From contig NZ_FOYQ01000001.1 of NCBI RefSeq assembly GCF_900115205.1, positions 461,240 to 525,239 of the forward strand: a stretch of 64,000 bases of DNA, written 5' to 3'. The notes beneath the pieces are model-generated. The model searched no databases. It was not told where the DNA came from and saw only the letters and a program-made list of their open reading frames with translations. Below, piece by piece: positions 52,124 through 62,441 of the stretch. A program made the position numbers and the translations under genes. Numbering within the stretch: the stretch's first letter is position 1; every line of letters begins with the position of its first letter. The stretch comes from Robiginitalea myxolifaciens. Its GTDB lineage: Bacteria > Bacteroidota > Bacteroidia > Flavobacteriales > Flavobacteriaceae.

Positions 52124-55100
52124 TTATTGGGTCGCATTATTTATTTCCAGAAAGCGCCGATCCCCTTTAAAGGTAACCACTTCGATTCTGGTGGTATTTT
52201 CTGGGGAATAGCTTAACCAGCGTGAGGTACTTCCCAGATAGGTATTGCCATATGTGAACTCAACCTTACGCCTGCCACCATCCGTATCATAGATCACTGC
52301 ATAGGCGTCGTCGGCGTTTACTTCAAGGGAACTCAAGCCGGTTTCATTGTAAGAATGAATCTTTATTCCCTCGTTATTCATTCCGCTCACCACAATAGGC
52401 GTCTGATCGGCTAATCGCAGCAATGCAACCCCTTTAGCACTTCCTCCAAGCATAAGCCCACTTTGTGCAGCGGAAACTACCCGGAAGCCTCCCCTGCCAT
52501 CCCCCAGGAGACAGTATCCAATTGAGGCATCGTTCTGACCAATAAAAGGTTCTATGTCGTATTGATTGCCACTAACCAATAGGTCCAGGTTTCCATCGCC
52601 GTTAAAGTCGGCAGGCAACATCCCGAATACCGTAGAAAACTGAACTTCTGGCGGTAAAGTTTTAAGTACAAATTTTCCGTCACCCAGATTTTCGAGATAG
52701 GCCGAAGCGAAGGTATACGCCCTGAGCTTTTCTGCCTTGTCCAGCCCAATGTCGGCCCGGACTTCTTCAAAGTCGGCATTGGCGTAATTGTCGTAGTTCA
52801 GGTAGGTCCCTTTCATAGCGCTGATTTGGCTGATCAGGATATCGCGGGTATGAATAAGGTGCTCCTCCCCTTCCCGAAAGCAACTAATGAGCGGATCTAT
52901 CTTTCCATTGCCATCAAAATCCCCTACATAGATGGTAAGGGGTTCTTCGGGAGAACTTTTATAGTCGCTGTTCAAACCGAAATTCCCGAGGACATAATCC
53001 ATGTCGCCATCGGCGTCGAAATCTCCAGGTACAATACTGTTCCACCAGCCACTGGTAAACTCAAGACCGTTGGAGCTGCTCACGTCCTCAAAATTGCCAT
53101 GGTCATTCTTCAGGAAGGTTATTTCCATAAATTCCCCGACCAGGATCAGATCCATCCACAGGTCATTATCAAAATCCGTCCACAGGGCATCTGAGATCAT
53201 TCCCAATTCCCGGGTACCTAAAACTTCCTGAGTAACGTCCACAAAATTTCCATCCTGGTTCTCAAGCAGAAAACTTTCCGGGCTTCGCGGGTAAAAACCA
53301 TTGATCACCCTTCCCGCGATGAAAACATCCAAATCCCCATCCTGGTCGTAATCCGCAAGGGAAACGGCACCACCCCGTGATTTTCTCTTGAATAGTTCGG
53401 CACAGGTGAAATTCCCCTGGCCATCATTGTAGTAGACCACATCTGTAAAATTCATTAAAGCCATTTCTTCAATGCCTCCCCCATCTATGGAAATTAAATC
53501 CAGGTCACCATCGCTATCCAAATCAGCGAGCACAACGCCCATATCCTCCCGGGGTCCATTACAGGTCATTATTTGATAGCTAAACGAACCATCATTTTGC
53601 TGTAAATAGAAGGCACCCGGTTTTTCCTTTGTGCCCCCTACATAAAAGTCTTCCAAGCCATCGCCATTGATATCGCCCACAGTAACCCCAGGCCCAAGTG
53701 AAGTATTCATCTTCAGCAGCGTAGACTGCAGTTTAAACTCATTAAAGTCATCTTCATTATGAATGTAATTGACCCCAAGCTTACTGGCTACTTCCGTAAA
53801 CAAAGTTGTATTGCTATTTGGAAGTCCCTCCCCAACAAATTGCTTCAGGGGATTTGAAATTGCCTCGGCATCCTCACGTCTTACCTGTAAATTTTGATTG
53901 ACCTCCACCTCATAAAGTACCTGCTGCTTACCGTCATTCCAAAGAATCCTCAGGGAATCCAGTGCACGGGTCTTGCCTAGTCCAAAATGGATTCCACTTT
54001 CCATTGTTGAGAGATAACCCCTGACCGAATTACTGAATTTGTAGAAAACAGTATCCCCCGAATATGCCCATAATTTGGTGCCGGAAATGTCGCCATGGGC
54101 AGCATCCAGTAGATCAACAGTGAGATAGGCCTTACCGTCATCGGCGTCCTTACGCTCTCGGATCGTATTTCTGTAGAGACTTGCAGGATCATCAATATTA
54201 TTGATCACAAGGTCTAAATCCCCGTCGTTATCCAGATCGGCATAGGCAGCTCCATTGGAATACAAGGGTTTTTCCAGCCCCCACTCCATTTTTTTATCCG
54301 TAAAGGTCAGGTCCCCGTTGTTCTTATATATATAATTCGCAAGCTTGATCTCCGGAAGGCCTTCGATCCTGATCAGTTCGTTCTTTATGAGCTCTGACTC
54401 ATCGGCATACTTTGCTGGTCGCTGCGTATAATCCTGATAATCAAGGTTGGTAATGTCTCTGCGGTATCCGTTCGTTATAAATAGGTCATTCAGGCCGTCG
54501 TTATCGAAATCTGCAATCAGGGGCGCCCAACTCCAATCCGTATTATGGATCCCGCTGTACTGTCCGATTTCACTAAAGGATTGATTGCCATTGTTGAGCT
54601 GCAAGGTGTTGCGAACAAATTGTGGGGTATATCCAAGGCTTAAATTCCGAAGGAAAACATCACGACTCGGCTTAATCACTGTCTGCTTTATTCGCGAATT
54701 ACTACTGGGAAACATGTCAACAGTAATCATTTCGACCTGGCCGTCATTGTTTAGGTCGCCCAGGTCATTCCCCATCCCATTATAACTGGTATGCTTGAGG
54801 TACTCGCCAATTTTGTTGGAAAATGTACCATCCTGATTATTGACCCAAAGCAGGTCATCGGTAAGGAAATCATTGGATATATACAGGTCCGGCCAACCGT
54901 CCTCGTTAATATCGCAAAGGCTTACCCCCAGGCCAAAACCCTCTTCAGTAATACCTGCCTCCCGGCTTATATCCGTAAAACTTCCATCTCCATTGTTTCG
55001 GTATAACCGATCAGTACTGGTTGCACTTCCATCGCTTATTTTCATTCGGGAAGTGTTTCGGTTAAAATTGACAAGCGCATTGGTCAGGACGTATAAATCC

Positions 55101-55681
55101 CGATCTCCGTCTTTATCAAAATCGAAAAAAACGCTTTGTACGCTAAAGCCAGTATCGGCTATGCCGTGCTCTGCGGCCATTTCTTTGAAGGTGCCGTCTC
55201 CCTGATTCACATACAGCTCATTGGCCCATTTCTCGGCAGGCCATTCTCTTAAGCCCCCATGACTAACGTAGATATCCAAATGGCCATCGGCATTGATATC
55301 GGTTAGCGAAACCCCGTTAGACCAACCTTTGGAGTCAATACCAGAAGCTTGTGTGACATCTTCGAACTTCCAATCCCCACGGTTAAAGTACAGCCTGTCT
55401 GCTACCTGATTTCCGGTAAAATAAAGGTCCTTTAACCCATCTTTATTAAAATCTCCCACGGCGACTCCACCTCCGTTGAACATATACTCAAAATTGAGGA
55501 TGTTCACTGTGTCATCCGGGGTAAGGCGGTTGTTGAAATCTATCCCGCTTACTTCCTTTGAAACTAATTCAAACAATGGATCTTCTTTCGGGGCCTGAGT
55601 TTCGGTTTCGCAGGAGGATAGTAAACCTCCAAGAAATAATCCCAGAACCATCCCCCGAATAGTTAGTCTATAGCTACGCAT
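52124..55681 (-). CDS. Large VCBS/FG-GAP lipoprotein with ASPIC/UnbV domain
   Basis: 1185 residues. The lipobox LLSSC (Cys24) marks an exported lipoprotein. About fifteen VCBS/FG-GAP repeats form two beta-propellers; each contains a Ca-binding DxDxDG loop such as DFNKDGLKDLYF, DINADGHLDIYV, DLDNDGDLDLVI and DFDADGDMDYVL. Between them, about residues 510-590, is the ASPIC/UnbV domain (GYLSTMESGIHFGLG, LRILWNDGKQQVLYE). Such proteins are abundant in marine Bacteroidota, often near SusCD genes, and are thought to bind polysaccharide or proteins at the surface. It is followed by the MBL-fold gene. Confidence 0.9.
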   Translation of the reverse strand: MRSYRLTIRGMVLGLFLGGLLSSCETETQAPKEDPLFELVSKEVSGIDFNNRLTPDDTVNILNFEYMFNGGGVAVGDFNKDGLKDLYFTGNQVADRLYFNRGDWKFEDVTQASGIDSKGWSNGVSLTDINADGHLDIYVSHGGLREWPAEKWANELYVNQGDGTFKEMAAEHGIADTGFSVQSVFFDFDKDGDRDLYVLTNALVNFNRNTSRMKISDGSATSTDRLYRNNGDGSFTDISREAGITEEGFGLGVSLCDINEDGWPDLYISNDFLTDDLLWVNNQDGTFSNKIGEYLKHTSYNGMGNDLGDLNNDGQVEMITVDMFPSSNSRIKQTVIKPSRDVFLRNLSLGYTPQFVRNTLQLNNGNQSFSEIGQYSGIHNTDWSWAPLIADFDNDGLNDLFITNGYRRDITNLDYQDYTQRPAKYADESELIKNELIRIEGLPEIKLANYIYKNNGDLTFTDKKMEWGLEKPLYSNGAAYADLDNDGDLDLVINNIDDPASLYRNTIRERKDADDGKAYLTVDLLDAAHGDISGTKLWAYSGDTVFYKFSNSVRGYLSTMESGIHFGLGKTRALDSLRILWNDGKQQVLYEVEVNQNLQVRREDAEAISNPLKQFVGEGLPNSNTTLFTEVASKLGVNYIHNEDDFNEFKLQSTLLKMNTSLGPGVTVGDINGDGLEDFYVGGTKEKPGAFYLQQNDGSFSYQIMTCNGPREDMGVVLADLDSDGDLDLISIDGGGIEEMALMNFTDVVYYNDGQGNFTCAELFKRKSRGGAVSLADYDQDGDLDVFIAGRVINGFYPRSPESFLLENQDGNFVDVTQEVLGTRELGMISDALWTDFDNDLWMDLILVGEFMEITFLKNDHGNFEDVSSSNGLEFTSGWWNSIVPGDFDADGDMDYVLGNFGLNSDYKSSPEEPLTIYVGDFDGNGKIDPLISCFREGEEHLIHTRDILISQISAMKGTYLNYDNYANADFEEVRADIGLDKAEKLRAYTFASAYLENLGDGKFVLKTLPPEVQFSTVFGMLPADFNGDGNLDLLVSGNQYDIEPFIGQNDASIGYCLLGDGRGGFRVVSAAQSGLMLGGSAKGVALLRLADQTPIVVSGMNNEGIKIHSYNETGLSSLEVNADDAYAVIYDTDGGRRKVEFTYGNTYLGSTSRWLSYSPENTTRIEVVTFKGDRRFLEINNATQ

Positions 55682-55789
55682 TTCCAGATTTATACATTTT
55701 TGAAGGGTATCCCCGTAGATTTGTATCAGACTTTAATGTTGCTTACAAATAAAAGGAAACTTATAAACTCATGGGTTAATCCATCCCAT

Positions 55790-57256
55790 CTAATTCCAGA
55801 GGTTTTTAAGTATTAAAAGGTCTATAGGGTTTTCCTGCTGAAAAGCTCTATTCCGGAATTGATAGAAATTCCCGAGTATGATGTCCGTATCCCCATCCCC
55901 ATCCATGTCTCCTTTATCCATGACCAGCCAATTTCCTTTCGCTGAAAGTGGGGTTGTCTGAGCTGCGAACGCTAAGTTTTTCCCGCCCAGGTTTTCAAGG
56001 TAAACAAACCCGCGCTGAGGATCTGCCTGAAAATCGGGAAAAAATGCCATTGCTGCCAGATCAAGATCCCCATCCTTATCAAAATCCTCTACCAACACCC
56101 TGGTTGCCCCGTGCATAGGGAAAAAGTAGCTTTCCTCAAACTGATTTTCCCCGTCGTTTAGAAAGATCCGCACGCCATGATAGGGTTTCAATACTATGGA
56201 ATAATCGGCATTATCTCCATTTGCAAGGATAACGTCCAGGAATCCATCCGCATTGATATCTGCCAATTCAAACCAACTCGAACCGAATTCCGGCGTAAAC
56301 TGAAGGGCCTCCTCTATTTCAAAATTCAGCTCCTCCTGCTGATATAATATTTTCATTCCTTCCCGCGCCTGTCCGAATAAGGCCAGGATATCCTTCCGAC
56401 CATCGTGATCCAGATCGGCAATGGCCACCTTGATACATCCGGGGAGGCTAACCAATTCCCGCTTCTCGTATTCCTCCTCTATATTTCCCGAAGGCTGGTT
56501 AGACCGCTCAAGTAAGGTAAGTGCGCCGAAGTTGTTGCCGAATTCACTGATAAGGATTTCTTCCTGTCCATTATTGTTTAAGTCTTCAATATGGGTAAAA
56601 ACAGGCCTGCGAAGGTTTCCGGCCAGGGTATCTATAGCACCCGCCGTGATCCGAAGAAGATGTCCACGAGCTAAATCCGAAGGGCCCAAATAACCAATTA
56701 GGGTCACATAATCGGAATCGTCCCGTCGAAAGGTTGAGACCACCGGAGAACCATATTGCGTCCTTGGGTCCAGGTTTTCTGAGTGTCTGTAACTACGTCC
56801 GAGCGCGTCGCCTATCCAAAAGGCTTCCCGAAGTGAGTCAAAAGAGAGGCTGGTAATAATCCCATGGCTTTTATTTTGCTCCACGGTATGGATTTCCGCT
56901 TTGAACTGCTCTAATTCTGCTACCTCCTGTTTGGTTATTTCAGGTAAGGCGTCCGGAGCCTGAGCTAATATGTACGCTGTTAATTGTGCCTTTTGAAGAC
57001 TGTCTAATGCGGGAGCTCCTTGCAGGTTCCACATCTGCGGAAGCACCGTTTCGGCCCAAATCCGCTTTGGTAAATGCTGAGGATCCGGGAGCATATGACA
57101 GGAACCGCAATAATTCTGATACGCTGATTGCATTTCTGCCTGAGCTTTACTCCTGGAGTCAGGCAAGCAATTGGATAGCGAAATCGCTACTGGTAAAAGC
57201 AATGCTAGTTTTATGGTTCTGCCAACTCTCAAAATTTTTCCTCCTAAAGTCTTCAA
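55790..57256 (-). CDS. VCBS-repeat lipoprotein with CxxCH haem motif
   Basis: 488 residues. A signal with possible lipobox SLSNC (Cys30) is followed by a haem-binding C50-G-S-C53-H54 in QNYCGSCHMLPDPQHLPKR. A VCBS/FG-GAP propeller occupies about residues 135-485, with DLNNNGQEEILI, DLDHDGRKDILA, DINADGFLDVIL, DFDKDGDLDLAA and DMDGDGDTDIIL. It is probably an outer-membrane haem protein tied to the propeller proteins nearby. An electron-carrier role is inference. It lies behind a hairpin terminator after susD and 108 bp before the UnbV gene. Confidence 0.85.
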   Translation of the reverse strand: MKTLGGKILRVGRTIKLALLLPVAISLSNCLPDSRSKAQAEMQSAYQNYCGSCHMLPDPQHLPKRIWAETVLPQMWNLQGAPALDSLQKAQLTAYILAQAPDALPEITKQEVAELEQFKAEIHTVEQNKSHGIITSLSFDSLREAFWIGDALGRSYRHSENLDPRTQYGSPVVSTFRRDDSDYVTLIGYLGPSDLARGHLLRITAGAIDTLAGNLRRPVFTHIEDLNNNGQEEILISEFGNNFGALTLLERSNQPSGNIEEEYEKRELVSLPGCIKVAIADLDHDGRKDILALFGQAREGMKILYQQEELNFEIEEALQFTPEFGSSWFELADINADGFLDVILANGDNADYSIVLKPYHGVRIFLNDGENQFEESYFFPMHGATRVLVEDFDKDGDLDLAAMAFFPDFQADPQRGFVYLENLGGKNLAFAAQTTPLSAKGNWLVMDKGDMDGDGDTDIILGNFYQFRNRAFQQENPIDLLILKNLWN

Positions 57257-57268
57257 TAAGACTAAAAA

Positions 57269-57295
57269 AAACAGGGCGCTTAAGACGCCCTGTTT
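57269..57295 (-). terminator. Terminator or attenuator after susD
   Basis: AAACAGGGCG / CGCCCTGTTT form a 10-bp perfect stem with a 7-nt loop; on the minus strand it runs into eight T. It would reduce read-through from susCD into the VCBS/haem gene starting 13 bp later. Confidence 0.88.
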
Positions 57296-57339
57296 ACTTT
57301 AGCTAAACTCAAACTAAAATTGCAAGTAATCCCGGAATT

Positions 57340-59067
57340 TTAATATCCTGGATTCTGCTCTAATACTCCCTGACTTAAATCAATTGAAGTTAAAGGAATA
57401 GGTAAGAGATCAAAATGAGGCTGATAAGCATTCATTTTAGGACCAAAGTTCCCGATGGTTCGTGTTTCATTGGTCACGTACTCTGTGATGACGTCACCAG
57501 CAATTCCCCATCTTCTAAGATCGAATAAGCGGTGACCTTCCATCCCTAATTCAACACGTCGCTCAAATCGAACGGCTTCAATTGCAAAGGCGGCATCCGG
57601 GAAAGAAGGATACAGACCAACCTGATAATTGGCTGCAGGACCGCTTCCATCAATAGCCTGAACAACTGAGGTATTCATAGCACGCTCACGCACCTGATTT
57701 ACGTAGTTTAGTGCCGTTCCGGTATCCCCCAGTTCTGCAGCAGCCTCAGCGGCCATCAGCAGTACATCGGCATAGCGAATAATGTTGTAATTCAACCCGG
57801 AGTGCTGCTGTCCCCAGCCACCTACTCCCTGGCTTTCGCCAAGCTCGCTGGCCTGATAAACATTCTTCTTAGGCAGGTAAGGCCCGGAGATATCAACAAA
57901 ACCGGCACGGATCCAGTCTTTACCGATATGCTCCCCGAAACCGTTATAGTCGATACCTCTTCTACCTACTGTATAATCCAAACGCGGATCTACAGGGGTT
58001 GTGGTATCCGGATCAAAAGCTTCACTACTTTCTATTCCGTAGTCATTCAGGAAATCCTGGTCATTAAAAGTATCGATAAGTGGAAGTCCGTTAGCATCTA
58101 CCTGGAAGGCGTTGGCCAAATCAATGGTAGGCTGGTAGAATCCACAACAGGATCCGAATGGACCTCCTCCGGGGAAGTTCAGCGTACCCGCAATATTCCC
58201 ATTAAAGGATTGCCCGGCATCAGCAGCAAATTGAATCGCAAAAACAGACTCCGGTCCATTCTCGCCAGCGGCATTGAAGTTATCCAGGTATTCTGCATTC
58301 AAAGCGAATTCGCCACTATTGATTACCGCATTAAGCTCGGTTAAGGCAGCGTTCCAATCCCCTTGATATAGGTGCGCTTTGCCCATATAAGCTCTGGCTA
58401 CAAATGCCGTTGGCCGTCCCGGATCAGGTTGATCAGCACGCGATGCCGGTAGGTTGTCTATCGCAAATTGGAAATCAGATTCGATCTGCTCCCAGGCAGG
58501 ACCCGTATTGGGCTGATTGAATTCAAGATTTTGGAAATTCTCCACACTAACGATGGACACATTCCCAAACAACTTAGTCAATTCAAAATAGAAATGTCCG
58601 CGCAAAAAACGCGCTTCTGCCTCCTGACCGGTGATCGTGGCTGCTTCACTGGGTAACAGCGATTCTCTATCGATTCCTCCGATGACAGCCAGTACATTGT
58701 TTGCACGATTCACACCGGCATATAAGGCTGTAAACTTGCCTCGGAAATAATCGTTGGCGGTCTGCCAATCTAACGTCTCAATTTGAAATAGTTCGATCTG
58801 GTCACCATCGTTACTCCCTTTATGGGCGTCATCAGTGATTACATCGCACCACCAGCAATCGCCTCCAACGGCAAACTGGTTTCCTTTATTATTTGATCTC
58901 CATCCATCGAGCATTCCGTAAGCTCCATTCAATAAGAGGTCTACCCCTTGCTGATTGGCCAAGGCCTCGTCGCTTAATGCGCCAATGGCCGGAGTTTCTG
59001 AAAATTCATCTCCACAGGAAAGCCCCACAAATAGAATTGACAATAAGTAAATAAACTTCTTTTTCAT
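57340..59067 (-). CDS. SusD/RagB-family nutrient-binding lipoprotein
   Basis: 575 residues. The lipobox FVGLSC (Cys18) anchors it at the outer membrane. The TPR-based SusD fold is seen in NGAYGMLDGWRSNNKGN, LYAGVNRANNVLAVIGG, GQEAEARFLRGHFYFELTKL, RAYMGKAHLYQGDWNAALTE and the C-terminal LNYVNQVRERAMN and VRFERRVELGMEGHRLFDLRR. It caps the SusC barrel and delivers a glycan or other nutrient. It follows susC by 4 bp. Confidence 0.96.
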   Translation of the reverse strand: MKKKFIYLLSILFVGLSCGDEFSETPAIGALSDEALANQQGVDLLLNGAYGMLDGWRSNNKGNQFAVGGDCWWCDVITDDAHKGSNDGDQIELFQIETLDWQTANDYFRGKFTALYAGVNRANNVLAVIGGIDRESLLPSEAATITGQEAEARFLRGHFYFELTKLFGNVSIVSVENFQNLEFNQPNTGPAWEQIESDFQFAIDNLPASRADQPDPGRPTAFVARAYMGKAHLYQGDWNAALTELNAVINSGEFALNAEYLDNFNAAGENGPESVFAIQFAADAGQSFNGNIAGTLNFPGGGPFGSCCGFYQPTIDLANAFQVDANGLPLIDTFNDQDFLNDYGIESSEAFDPDTTTPVDPRLDYTVGRRGIDYNGFGEHIGKDWIRAGFVDISGPYLPKKNVYQASELGESQGVGGWGQQHSGLNYNIIRYADVLLMAAEAAAELGDTGTALNYVNQVRERAMNTSVVQAIDGSGPAANYQVGLYPSFPDAAFAIEAVRFERRVELGMEGHRLFDLRRWGIAGDVITEYVTNETRTIGNFGPKMNAYQPHFDLLPIPLTSIDLSQGVLEQNPGY

Positions 59068-59071
59068 CTTT

Positions 59072-62000
59072 TTACATTTTTAAATTTACGCCAAACACAA
59101 AGATCTGAGGAACGGGGAACGTATTGAATTCCACCCCTTGAGTAAAAGCAGAGTTAGCTCCACTACTAGGCAGAATTTCCGGATCTACCCCATCGTACCC
59201 CGTGATTGTGAATAAGTTAGTAGCATTTGCATAAATACGCAAACTGGAAATCCCCCAGCTATCGGTAACACTAGCAGGTAGTGTGTACCCGATCACCAGG
59301 TTTTTTAATCTTACAAAAGAACCGTCTTCAACGAAGAAGGAACTCGGATTGGTCTCCCCGTTTAAAAGCGTAAAGCTCAAAGCCGGTTGTGATCCGTTAG
59401 GATTGGATTGCGCATCGAATGCGTCCAGTACCCTGGCATTACGGTTGGCATCGGGGAAGGTTGGAAAATCGGTAAAGATTCTTTCATAGTTGTAAATGTC
59501 GATCCCGGCTACCCCTGCAAAGAAGGCACTGAAGTCCCAGTTCTTGTAGGTGGCATTCAGGTTCAATCCGAAGGTAACATCCGCGATGGGGTCTCCCAAA
59601 AAGTCCCGGTCGTCGTCATTGATTACTCCGTCACCGTTCAAATCAACATAACGGATACGACCTACTCCAGCACTTGGGGAGGAGAATCCCTGATCGGGTC
59701 CGGCCTGTACTTCAGCTTCTGAACGATAAATTCCATCGGCAACACGCCCGTAGAAGGAAGAAATAGGTTGCCCTTCCTCGGTACGGGTTATGGGTCCACC
59801 ACGGAACGATTGACCTACTATAAAGCCTTCCAGACTGGTAACTTCATTATCTACCAAGGAAACGTTCAGATCTGCTCCCCATTGGAAGTCACTATCTCCT
59901 GTACTCTGGTATCCCAGGGAGATATCAAAACCAGTGTTTTCAACATTTCCACGGTTTACGAAGGGCGCACCTGCATCAATAGCTGTATCGCTAATAATGG
60001 TTTCATCAGAAACAATAAGATCCTGGGTGGTGTTTTTGAAGAATTCCACAGACAGGTTCAATGCATTATTTAAGAATCCAAAATCAGCACCGATATTTAA
60101 CATTTTAGTAGTCTCCCAGGTCAGGTCAGGGTTACCAACTCCGGTTAAAGCTGCACCAGCTCTCAGATTGGATCCCCCGTCGAAAACATAATCTGCGATG
60201 GTATTGTTCAGACTATTGATATTAACCCCAGGGTTGCCAGATGGCAATTCCTGGTTTCCTACTAATCCGTAAGAGCCAAATAATTTCAGGCGGCTAACTA
60301 CTCCGTCTGAAGGAAAGAAATCCTCGTTGCTCATTACCCAACCTGCACTAACGGAAGGAAATACGTCACTTTGGTTATCCCCTATAAAGCGCGAGGAACG
60401 ATCCCTACGTACTGTTGCGGTAACCAAATACTTGTTCGCGTAAGAGTAATTTACCGAACCAAATACAGAAGACAGGGTGTTGATGAAATCAAATGTACCC
60501 CCAGGGTTTACAATGGGAGCTCCTGATGCATTACTCAATAAGTAGAAATCAGGGGTCTCAAAAAGGAAACCTGTCGCCAAAACCTGCAGACTCTTCCCGG
60601 TGTTTTCAATCGCTTCAAGTCCCAGGATAGCATTCACGCTGTGATCCCCGAAATTCTGAACATAGTTAAGCGTATTGGTCCAAACCCAGCTTTGGGTCTG
60701 TTGGTTCCTTTCCGTAAGTGTATTTGTAGAACGAGGTTCTGCGGATTCCGGATCCAGAGCCAGGAAATCCCGTTGGGCGAAAATACTCAGATTCCCCCCT
60801 AAGGTAGACTTGATGGAAAGGTTATCTGTGATTGCCAAACTGGCATAGACATCTCCGATAATTCGCGTTTCCCTGAAAAAGTCATCACCGTTCCGCGTGA
60901 GGGTAGCCACAGGGTTAGGCGAATTGGAGAGTCCGAATGGGTTTCCATAAGGTCCTGCAAATCTGCCGAGGTTATCCCGTACCGGAATCAGTGGGCTGGT
61001 ACGCATCGCGCGGTTGGTTTCACTGGCGCCGATATTCTGGGTATTACTGTAAGCGACATTTAAGTGTTCCCCAATCGTGAGGCGCTTCCCTATTTTAAAC
61101 TCAGAATTCAGTCGAATTTGCGCCCGTTTGAAGCCGGTAGCCAATTGAATACCCTGACGATCCAGATAACCGATAGTAGCAGAAAACTTCGAATTTTCAG
61201 TACCGTTTGATAGTGTAATGGAGGCGTTTTGCGTAAGCGCGCTCCTGAAAATCTCATCCAGCCAGTTGGTGCCTCCTGGTCGTACAGGTGCCACAACTTC
61301 TTCACCGGTACCCAAGAAACTAACTCCTAAGAGTTGGCTTGGGACCTGTGGTTGTCCTCCATTGGGGAAGAATTGTGGGTGGCTGATATCAGCTACAGGG
61401 GTCCCATTCCGAATGGCGTCATTAGTTAAACTTTGAAAGAATACGTCTCCCAACTGCTCCGGATTTAACAAGTCCGGAAGTCGATTGGCTCTTGAAAATC
61501 CTGTTGATACATCGACGTTAACAGAAAGCTTATTCTGATTGTAGTTACCTCCTTTGGTGGTGATGATAATTACCCCGTTTGATGCACGCGCACCATAAAT
61601 TGAAGCAGAACCATCCTTAAGGACGTTGATCTGTGCAATATCCTGAGGATTAAGAGTATTCAGAATATTTGGATCCTGTGTCTGGGTCCCATCAATAATG
61701 TAAAGCGGGTTGTTGTTGTTCGGTGTTCCCAAACCACGGATCCTTACGATAGGAGCAGCTCCGGGATTACCTGTATTGGTAATGGTTACACCGGTCGCAC
61801 GGCCTTCCAGTGCCTCCGCAACGTTAACCAAAGGTTGTTTCGTGGCTTCAGAAACATCAACTGAAGCAACCGCTCCGGTAAGATCACCCCGGGTTTGCTG
61901 TTGGTAACCGACGATAACCACCTCATCTAGCTGACTGGCTTCTTCTGTCAATTGAACATCGACGGTGGTGCGGCCATTAACCGCCACCTCTACCGTTGCA

Positions 62001-62326
62001 AAGCCGACATAACTAAAAACAAGCGTGGCATTCGGGTCGGTATTAATCGAATAATTTCCGTCGAAGTCTGTTTGAGTTCCCGTTGTAGTGCCTTTCACCA
62101 AAACGTTAACTCCTGGGAGTGGTGCTCCATCTGCATCCAATACCGTTCCAGAAACTGCGTTCTGTAGTTCTTCTGACGCAGGGAGAGATTCGTTCATTGC
62201 ATAAGCATAGTTACTTCCGCAAATCAGTAAAGCCATAATGGCAACCACAAAATTGCGCGGCAAACAAAACCTCCTTTTGGACATATCGAACAAGGCGAGT
62301 ATTCCATTGGATTTTCTCATAATCAT
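59072..62326 (-). CDS. SusC/RagA-family TonB-dependent outer-membrane transporter
   Basis: 1084 residues. After an extended signal region (to about residue 43) comes a carboxypeptidase-like regulatory domain (VSGTVLDADGAPLPGVNVLV), the TonB-box-containing stretch QLDEVVIVGYQQQTRGDLTG, the plug (LVNVAEALEGRATGVTITNT, YIIDGTQTQDPNILNTLNP) and a 22-strand barrel ending FGVNLKM. It imports a nutrient bound by SusD. Start is the ATG at 62326; ATG 62320 or the internal Met15 are alternatives. The long upstream spacer with repeats probably controls it. Confidence 0.95.
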   Translation of the reverse strand: MIMRKSNGILALFDMSKRRFCLPRNFVVAIMALLICGSNYAYAMNESLPASEELQNAVSGTVLDADGAPLPGVNVLVKGTTTGTQTDFDGNYSINTDPNATLVFSYVGFATVEVAVNGRTTVDVQLTEEASQLDEVVIVGYQQQTRGDLTGAVASVDVSEATKQPLVNVAEALEGRATGVTITNTGNPGAAPIVRIRGLGTPNNNNPLYIIDGTQTQDPNILNTLNPQDIAQINVLKDGSASIYGARASNGVIIITTKGGNYNQNKLSVNVDVSTGFSRANRLPDLLNPEQLGDVFFQSLTNDAIRNGTPVADISHPQFFPNGGQPQVPSQLLGVSFLGTGEEVVAPVRPGGTNWLDEIFRSALTQNASITLSNGTENSKFSATIGYLDRQGIQLATGFKRAQIRLNSEFKIGKRLTIGEHLNVAYSNTQNIGASETNRAMRTSPLIPVRDNLGRFAGPYGNPFGLSNSPNPVATLTRNGDDFFRETRIIGDVYASLAITDNLSIKSTLGGNLSIFAQRDFLALDPESAEPRSTNTLTERNQQTQSWVWTNTLNYVQNFGDHSVNAILGLEAIENTGKSLQVLATGFLFETPDFYLLSNASGAPIVNPGGTFDFINTLSSVFGSVNYSYANKYLVTATVRRDRSSRFIGDNQSDVFPSVSAGWVMSNEDFFPSDGVVSRLKLFGSYGLVGNQELPSGNPGVNINSLNNTIADYVFDGGSNLRAGAALTGVGNPDLTWETTKMLNIGADFGFLNNALNLSVEFFKNTTQDLIVSDETIISDTAIDAGAPFVNRGNVENTGFDISLGYQSTGDSDFQWGADLNVSLVDNEVTSLEGFIVGQSFRGGPITRTEEGQPISSFYGRVADGIYRSEAEVQAGPDQGFSSPSAGVGRIRYVDLNGDGVINDDDRDFLGDPIADVTFGLNLNATYKNWDFSAFFAGVAGIDIYNYERIFTDFPTFPDANRNARVLDAFDAQSNPNGSQPALSFTLLNGETNPSSFFVEDGSFVRLKNLVIGYTLPASVTDSWGISSLRIYANATNLFTITGYDGVDPEILPSSGANSAFTQGVEFNTFPVPQIFVFGVNLKM

Positions 62327-62360
62327 GTGCTGTTAGTTAATTGAATTAGGAATAATGTGT

Positions 62361-62394
62361 AGGCATTTTTTGCCTGCAAAAACATAAAAATGCC
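62361..62394. repeat. Two overlapping inverted repeats in the susC leader
   Basis: GGCATTTTT (62362-62370) pairs with AAAAATGCC (62386-62394), a 9-bp perfect dyad. Alternatively AGGCA (62361-62365) pairs with TGCCT (62371-62375). The two structures share the GGCA arm and exclude each other. Confidence 0.7.
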
Positions 62395-62441
62395 ATTTGA
62401 CTACTAAAAGTATCTAAAGCAAAACTTTAGTTTATATATTT

